The notes below the pieces were generated by a model that did no database searches, had not been told where the DNA came from, and was given only the letters and a program-made list of their open reading frames with translations. The translations under genes and the position numbers were made by a program. DNA of 8,676 nucleotides, taken from positions 1-8,676 of the forward strand of contig CAAFSR010000195.1 in NCBI GenBank assembly GCA_900765705.1. The letters run 5' to 3'. This document shows, piece by piece, positions 6,408 through 8,676 of this stretch; the stretch's first letter is position 1, and every line of letters starts with the position of its first letter. Origin of the DNA: an uncultured Faecalibacterium sp. (lineage in GTDB: Bacteria; Bacillota; Clostridia; Oscillospirales; Ruminococcaceae).

Positions 6408-6447
6408 GCAGACGCAAACAGTACAGAACCTTATCGTAAAAAGACAC

Positions 6448-6493
6448 CCGCCCGGCAGGTCAGAGCAAAGCTCTGGCCCGCCGGGCGGTTTTT
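6448..6493. terminator. Intrinsic terminator of serC-serA, probably bidirectional
   Basis: CCGCCCGGC (6448-6456) pairs with GCCGGGCGG (6480-6488). The inner stem CAGAGC/GCTCTG has an AAA loop, and TTTTT (6489-6493) follows. On the minus strand the stem is followed after a few bases by TTTTT (6442-6438), so it may also stop transcripts arriving from the rumA-type gene. Its AAAAAGACACC flank resembles the AAAGACACC of the terminator at 1245. Confidence 0.92.
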
Positions 6494-6521
6494 GCGCACG
6501 GTATTTCCTCCACCCCATTGC

Positions 6522-6750
6522 ATGCTCTTTCCGCTGGCACTATATCAGAGCAAAATTGAAAAACGCAAAAAGTGCAAGTTGAACTACGCTGCCATGCGTG
6601 CAGATGGCGAACATCGATAGCATGGACGACATCCAGGGCTTGTTCAAGGAAACCATTGCCGAATTCACGGAGAACGGTCTGGAGGCTGAACTGGATGAGG
6701 ATCTTGGTTACAGCAAATACGACTATAGGAACAAAGCTACTTCTGTTTGA
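6522..6750 (+). pseudogene. 5' remnant of an IS256-family (mutator-type) transposase
   Basis: Two overlapping frames together give the N-terminus of an IS256-type transposase. Frame one, ATG at 6522 to TAG at 6618-6620, contains EKRKKCKLNYAAMRADGE. Frame two, open from 6604 to TGA at 6748-6750, continues with NIDSMDDIQGLFKETIAEF and then GLEAELDEDLGYSKYDYRNK, the characteristic LEAELDxHLGYxKYDxxNK segment of this family. Moving from GE to NIDSM needs a frame change at about 6609-6612, for example two lost bases. The similarity stops at NKAT, about 6740; the catalytic DDE region (normally over 300 more residues) is absent, as is any terminal inverted repeat I can recognise. The leading residues MLFPLALYQS may not belong to the element. 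It is a dead fragment. The assignment is from memory of the family, not a search. Confidence 0.72.
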
Positions 6751-6883
6751 CCTGCGCAATATAGAGGTTGCTCACATTCAGACCCGTATGTTCCTTGACA
6801 TATTCCCGGATTTCCTCATAGGTAGCTCTCGTTTCCGCAGCGGTCACGTCCAATTCATCCATTTTCAGGTCAACGGCGGGCAT
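6737..6883 (-). pseudogene. Detached, truncated C-terminal tail of a rumA-type methyltransferase
   Basis: A 48-codon open frame (ATG at 6883, TAG at 6739-6737) overlaps the 3' end of the rumA-type gene in another frame. It reads DLKMDELDVTAAETRATYEEI and then REYVKEHTGLNVSNLYIAQVK. This resembles the extra C-terminal tail that many clostridial RumA-like methyltransferases carry after the HxEVV...LS core, usually continuing into a CGI...NYN...EKE.AI.EAL.HFGM-type end. Here that end is missing. Removing one base from the run GCCCGCC (plus strand 6875-6881) would fuse it to the upstream gene as ...SKLDAAVDLKMDELD. It is most simply a frameshifted and 3'-truncated piece of that gene, although expression as a small separate protein through the 14-base overlap cannot be excluded. 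Confidence 0.6.
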
Positions 6884-8033
6884 CCAGTTTGGACAAAGCG
6901 CATACTACCTCGATATGCTCCGTATGCGGGAACATATCCACCGGGGTAAAGCCCTCGGCCTTGTAGCCCAGCTTTGTCAGGGTGGCAAGATCTCGGGCGA
7001 GGGTGACGGGGTTGCAGCTGACGTAGACCACGCGCTTCGGAGCCATACGGGCCACGCTGGCAAGAAATTCCGGGGTAGAGCCCTCGCGCGGGGGGTCCAT
7101 AAAGATCACATCCGCTTTCTCTCCTGCCCCGGCCGCCTCGCGGATCCAGCGGGTGGCATCGGCCGCAAAAAAGCGGGCGTTCTTTACGCCGTTGTGTCTT
7201 GCGTTGCCAATGGCATCCTGCACGGCGTCCCGGTTCAGCTCCACACCCACCACCTGCTTTGCGTGGCCGGCGGCGGTCAGGCCAATGGTGCCAATGCCGC
7301 AGTAGGCATCCAGCACCACCTCTTTGCCGGTCAGCTTTGCAGCTTCCACCGCAAGACCGTACAGCACAGCGGTCTGCGCCGGGTTCACCTGATAAAAACT
7401 GCGCGGGCTGATGGCGTAGGTCTTGCCGCAGAGGGTATCCAGAATGAATCCCTTGCCGTACAGCACCTTTTCCGCCTCGCCCAACACCACGCTGGTCTTG
7501 CGGCTGTTCACGTTCTGCACCACGGTGGTCACGCTCACGCCGCGCTGCGCTGCCTCGGCCAGCAGCGCCTTTACAAAGTTCTTTGCACCCGGCAGCACCG
7601 GCTGCGCCGTTACCAGAACCACCATCACCTGCCCGGTGGCTACGCCCCGCCGCAGCAGGCAGTGGCGCACAAGACCGGTGCCCTTGTCCTCGTCATAGGG
7701 CTGGTAGCGGCAGGCGATAGCAGCAGCCCGCACCGCCTGCATGGTCTTGTCCAGCACCTCGTCCTGCAGCAGGCAGCTTTCCACCGGCAGCACCTTGTGG
7801 CTGTTTGCCGCGTAGATGCCGGAGGTCAGCTTTCCACCCCAGCCGACGGCAAAGGTGGAAATGACCTTATTACGGTAGTGGTAGGGCTGCTCCATGCCCC
7901 GGATGGGGTGCACCGGGCCGTATTTGCCCACAAGAGCACGGACCTTCTCTTCCTTCTGTTTCAGCTGCGCGGCATAGTCCAGCCCCAGCAGAGGGCAGCC
8001 GCCGCAGTTTTTTGCACGCAGTTTGCAATCCAT
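6870..8033 (-). CDS. rlmD: TrmA/RumA-family 23S rRNA (uracil-5-)-methyltransferase
   Basis: 387 residues. It transfers a methyl group from S-adenosylmethionine to C5 of a uracil in 23S rRNA (U1939 and/or U747, E. coli numbering; family knowledge). N-terminal [4Fe-4S] ligands: C3, C10, C13 (CKLRAKNCGGC) and C87 (VESCLLQD). Then QLKQKEEKV, YRNKV (53-57), FYQVNPAQ (213-220), the SAM motif LDAYCGIGTIG (241-251), VGVELN (262-267), FMDPPREG (311-318), catalytic Cys340 in YVSCNP and the likely general base Glu375 in FPHTEHIEVV. No N-terminal TRAM domain is present, so the protein is shorter than E. coli RlmD (433). The start has AGGAAG 8 bases upstream. The stop at 6870 comes from a frame that probably once ran on into the tail at 6737-6883; the catalytic core is intact, so the enzyme should work. 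RlmD versus RlmCD specificity cannot be read from sequence. Confidence 0.92.
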   Translation of the reverse strand: MDCKLRAKNCGGCPLLGLDYAAQLKQKEEKVRALVGKYGPVHPIRGMEQPYHYRNKVISTFAVGWGGKLTSGIYAANSHKVLPVESCLLQDEVLDKTMQAVRAAAIACRYQPYDEDKGTGLVRHCLLRRGVATGQVMVVLVTAQPVLPGAKNFVKALLAEAAQRGVSVTTVVQNVNSRKTSVVLGEAEKVLYGKGFILDTLCGKTYAISPRSFYQVNPAQTAVLYGLAVEAAKLTGKEVVLDAYCGIGTIGLTAAGHAKQVVGVELNRDAVQDAIGNARHNGVKNARFFAADATRWIREAAGAGEKADVIFMDPPREGSTPEFLASVARMAPKRVVYVSCNPVTLARDLATLTKLGYKAEGFTPVDMFPHTEHIEVVCALSKLDARR

Positions 8034-8071
8034 GGCAGTTTCTTCCTTTTTATAACAGATACTCTCTTTTC

Positions 8072-8100
8072 AGGATATCACAGGGCAGGGCAGATTGCAA
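8072..8100 (-). promoter_or_regulatory. Candidate promoter of the rumA-type gene
   Basis: Minus strand: TTGCAA (8100-8095), 17 bases, TATCCT (8077-8072). Each hexamer matches four of six consensus bases with ideal spacing. The transcript would start about 30 bases before the ATG. Confidence 0.5.
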
Positions 8101-8147
8101 CCGCAAGGCAGAGGGATTTTTGCAGTTTTCTTTTTTACCGCCGGGGC

Positions 8148-8176
8148 TTTACTTTCCCGCGATGATTTGCCATAAT
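8148..8176 (+). promoter_or_regulatory. Candidate promoter of the ROK kinase gene
   Basis: TTTACT (8148-8153), 17 bases, CATAAT (8171-8176): four of six and five of six matches. A start near 8183 gives a leader of about 30 bases. It is divergent from the rumA-type promoter, with about 50 bases between the two -35 boxes. Confidence 0.55.
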
Positions 8177-8214
8177 AGGGGCAGAAAACGACCATTTTGC
8201 GGGAGGGCAACAAG

Positions 8215-8676
8215 ATGAAGATCATGGTTTTTGATGTAGGCGGAACCGAGATCAAATACTCGGTCATGGACGAGCAGCTGCACCGCACCCACAGCGGCGC
8301 AGTGCCCACGCCGCAGGATACGCAGACGCAGTTTCTGGACGCCATCTACCGGCTGTATGTCCCTCACAAAGACGAGGTAGCCGGCATTGCCATGGCGCTG
8401 CCGGGCTTTGTGGATAACCGCACCGGCTATGTGTCCAACGGCGGGGCGCTGCTGTACAACACCGCCACCCCGGTGGGGCAGCTGCTGACGGAAAAATGCG
8501 GCTGTCCCGTCCTGCTGGAAAACGACGGCAAGGCCGCCGCCATGGCAGAGCTGGCAAACGGCGCGCTGAAGGGCTGCTGCAACGCGGCGGTGTTCATCAT
8601 CGGCACCGGCGTGGGCGGCGGCATTATTGCCAACGGGCAGCTGGTGCGCGGGGTGCACTTTACCGCCGGGGAGTAC
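8215..8676 (+). CDS. ROK-family sugar kinase (N-terminal part, cut by window end)
   Basis: 154 residues are visible; family members are about 290-320. GGGAGG lies 8 bases before the ATG. ROK kinases phosphorylate sugars such as glucose, fructose, N-acetylmannosamine or beta-glucosides with ATP; members with an N-terminal helix-turn-helix are repressors. Here the ATP-binding DVGGTEIKYSVMD (7-19) is at the very N-terminus, so this is the kinase type. Further motifs: GIAMALPGFVD (57-67), the catalytic Asp104 in LENDGKAAAMAE (101-112), IGTGVGGGIIANGQLVRG (129-146) and the start of the sugar-binding AGEYGH-like motif (151-154) at the window edge. The substrate cannot be named from this part. The zinc-binding CxCGxxGC motif, if present, would lie beyond the window. 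Confidence 0.9.
   Translation, partial: MKIMVFDVGGTEIKYSVMDEQLHRTHSGAVPTPQDTQTQFLDAIYRLYVPHKDEVAGIAMALPGFVDNRTGYVSNGGALLYNTATPVGQLLTEKCGCPVLLENDGKAAAMAELANGALKGCCNAAVFIIGTGVGGGIIANGQLVRGVHFTAGEY

Noticed and set aside
5241..6518. 425-codon open frame on the minus strand, antisense to serA
   Set aside because: serA is complete with good start and motifs. The antisense frame has a biased Gly/His/Val/Gln composition and runs through the terminator.
8100..8147. T-rich stretch between the rumA-type and ROK genes as a terminator
   Set aside because: No stable stem precedes the T-runs, and the flanking genes are divergent, so no transcript needs to end there.
6915..8165. 416-codon open frame on the plus strand, antisense to the rumA-type gene
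   Set aside because: Shadow of an intact methyltransferase; no ribosome site and no recognisable domain.

Overview
The window looks like a chromosomal segment of a high-GC gut Firmicute, most likely Oscillospiraceae/Ruminococcaceae near Faecalibacterium. This is inferred from GC-rich codon use, AT-rich promoters, Gram-positive Shine-Dalgarno sequences (AAAGGAG, GGGAGG), a lipoprotein signal and the short clostridial form of SerA. It is not proven. No RNA gene, CRISPR array or complete mobile element was found.

Layout. 1-115: GC-rich leader with overlapping inverted repeats. 116-1231 (+): lipoprotein of the ComEC-like metallo-beta-lactamase fold with a C-terminal Ada-like cysteine module. It converges on a MarR-type regulator (1300-1752, -), and a 21-bp-stem hairpin lies between them. 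The MarR gene is the second gene of a two-gene operon behind citrate synthase (1768-3126, -), which has a near-consensus promoter (TTGACA-17-TAATAT). 3243-3665 (-): an orphan BlaI/MecI-type repressor, starting 27 bases inside the longest possible reading frame. 3666-4148: a 483-base regulatory gap with three BlaI-operator-like sites, several inverted repeats and candidate divergent promoters. 4149-6407 (+): a serC-serA operon, the first two steps of serine synthesis from 3-phosphoglycerate, closed by a strong terminator. 6522-6885: a scar where the 5' end of a decayed IS256-family transposase meets the truncated, frameshifted C-terminal tail of a rumA-type methyltransferase. 6870-8033 (-): the 23S rRNA uracil-5-methyltransferase itself. 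8034-8214: divergent promoters. 8215-8676 (+): the first 154 residues of a ROK-family sugar kinase, cut by the window end.

Most genes are ordinary core metabolism (citrate synthase, SerC/SerA) and RNA modification. Citrate synthase may feed 2-oxoglutarate/glutamate synthesis, and SerC consumes glutamate, so the two units could be metabolically linked, but nothing in the sequence shows common control. The less ordinary parts are the repressor/serC intergenic region and the scar behind rumA. I do not see a convincing undescribed multi-gene system here.
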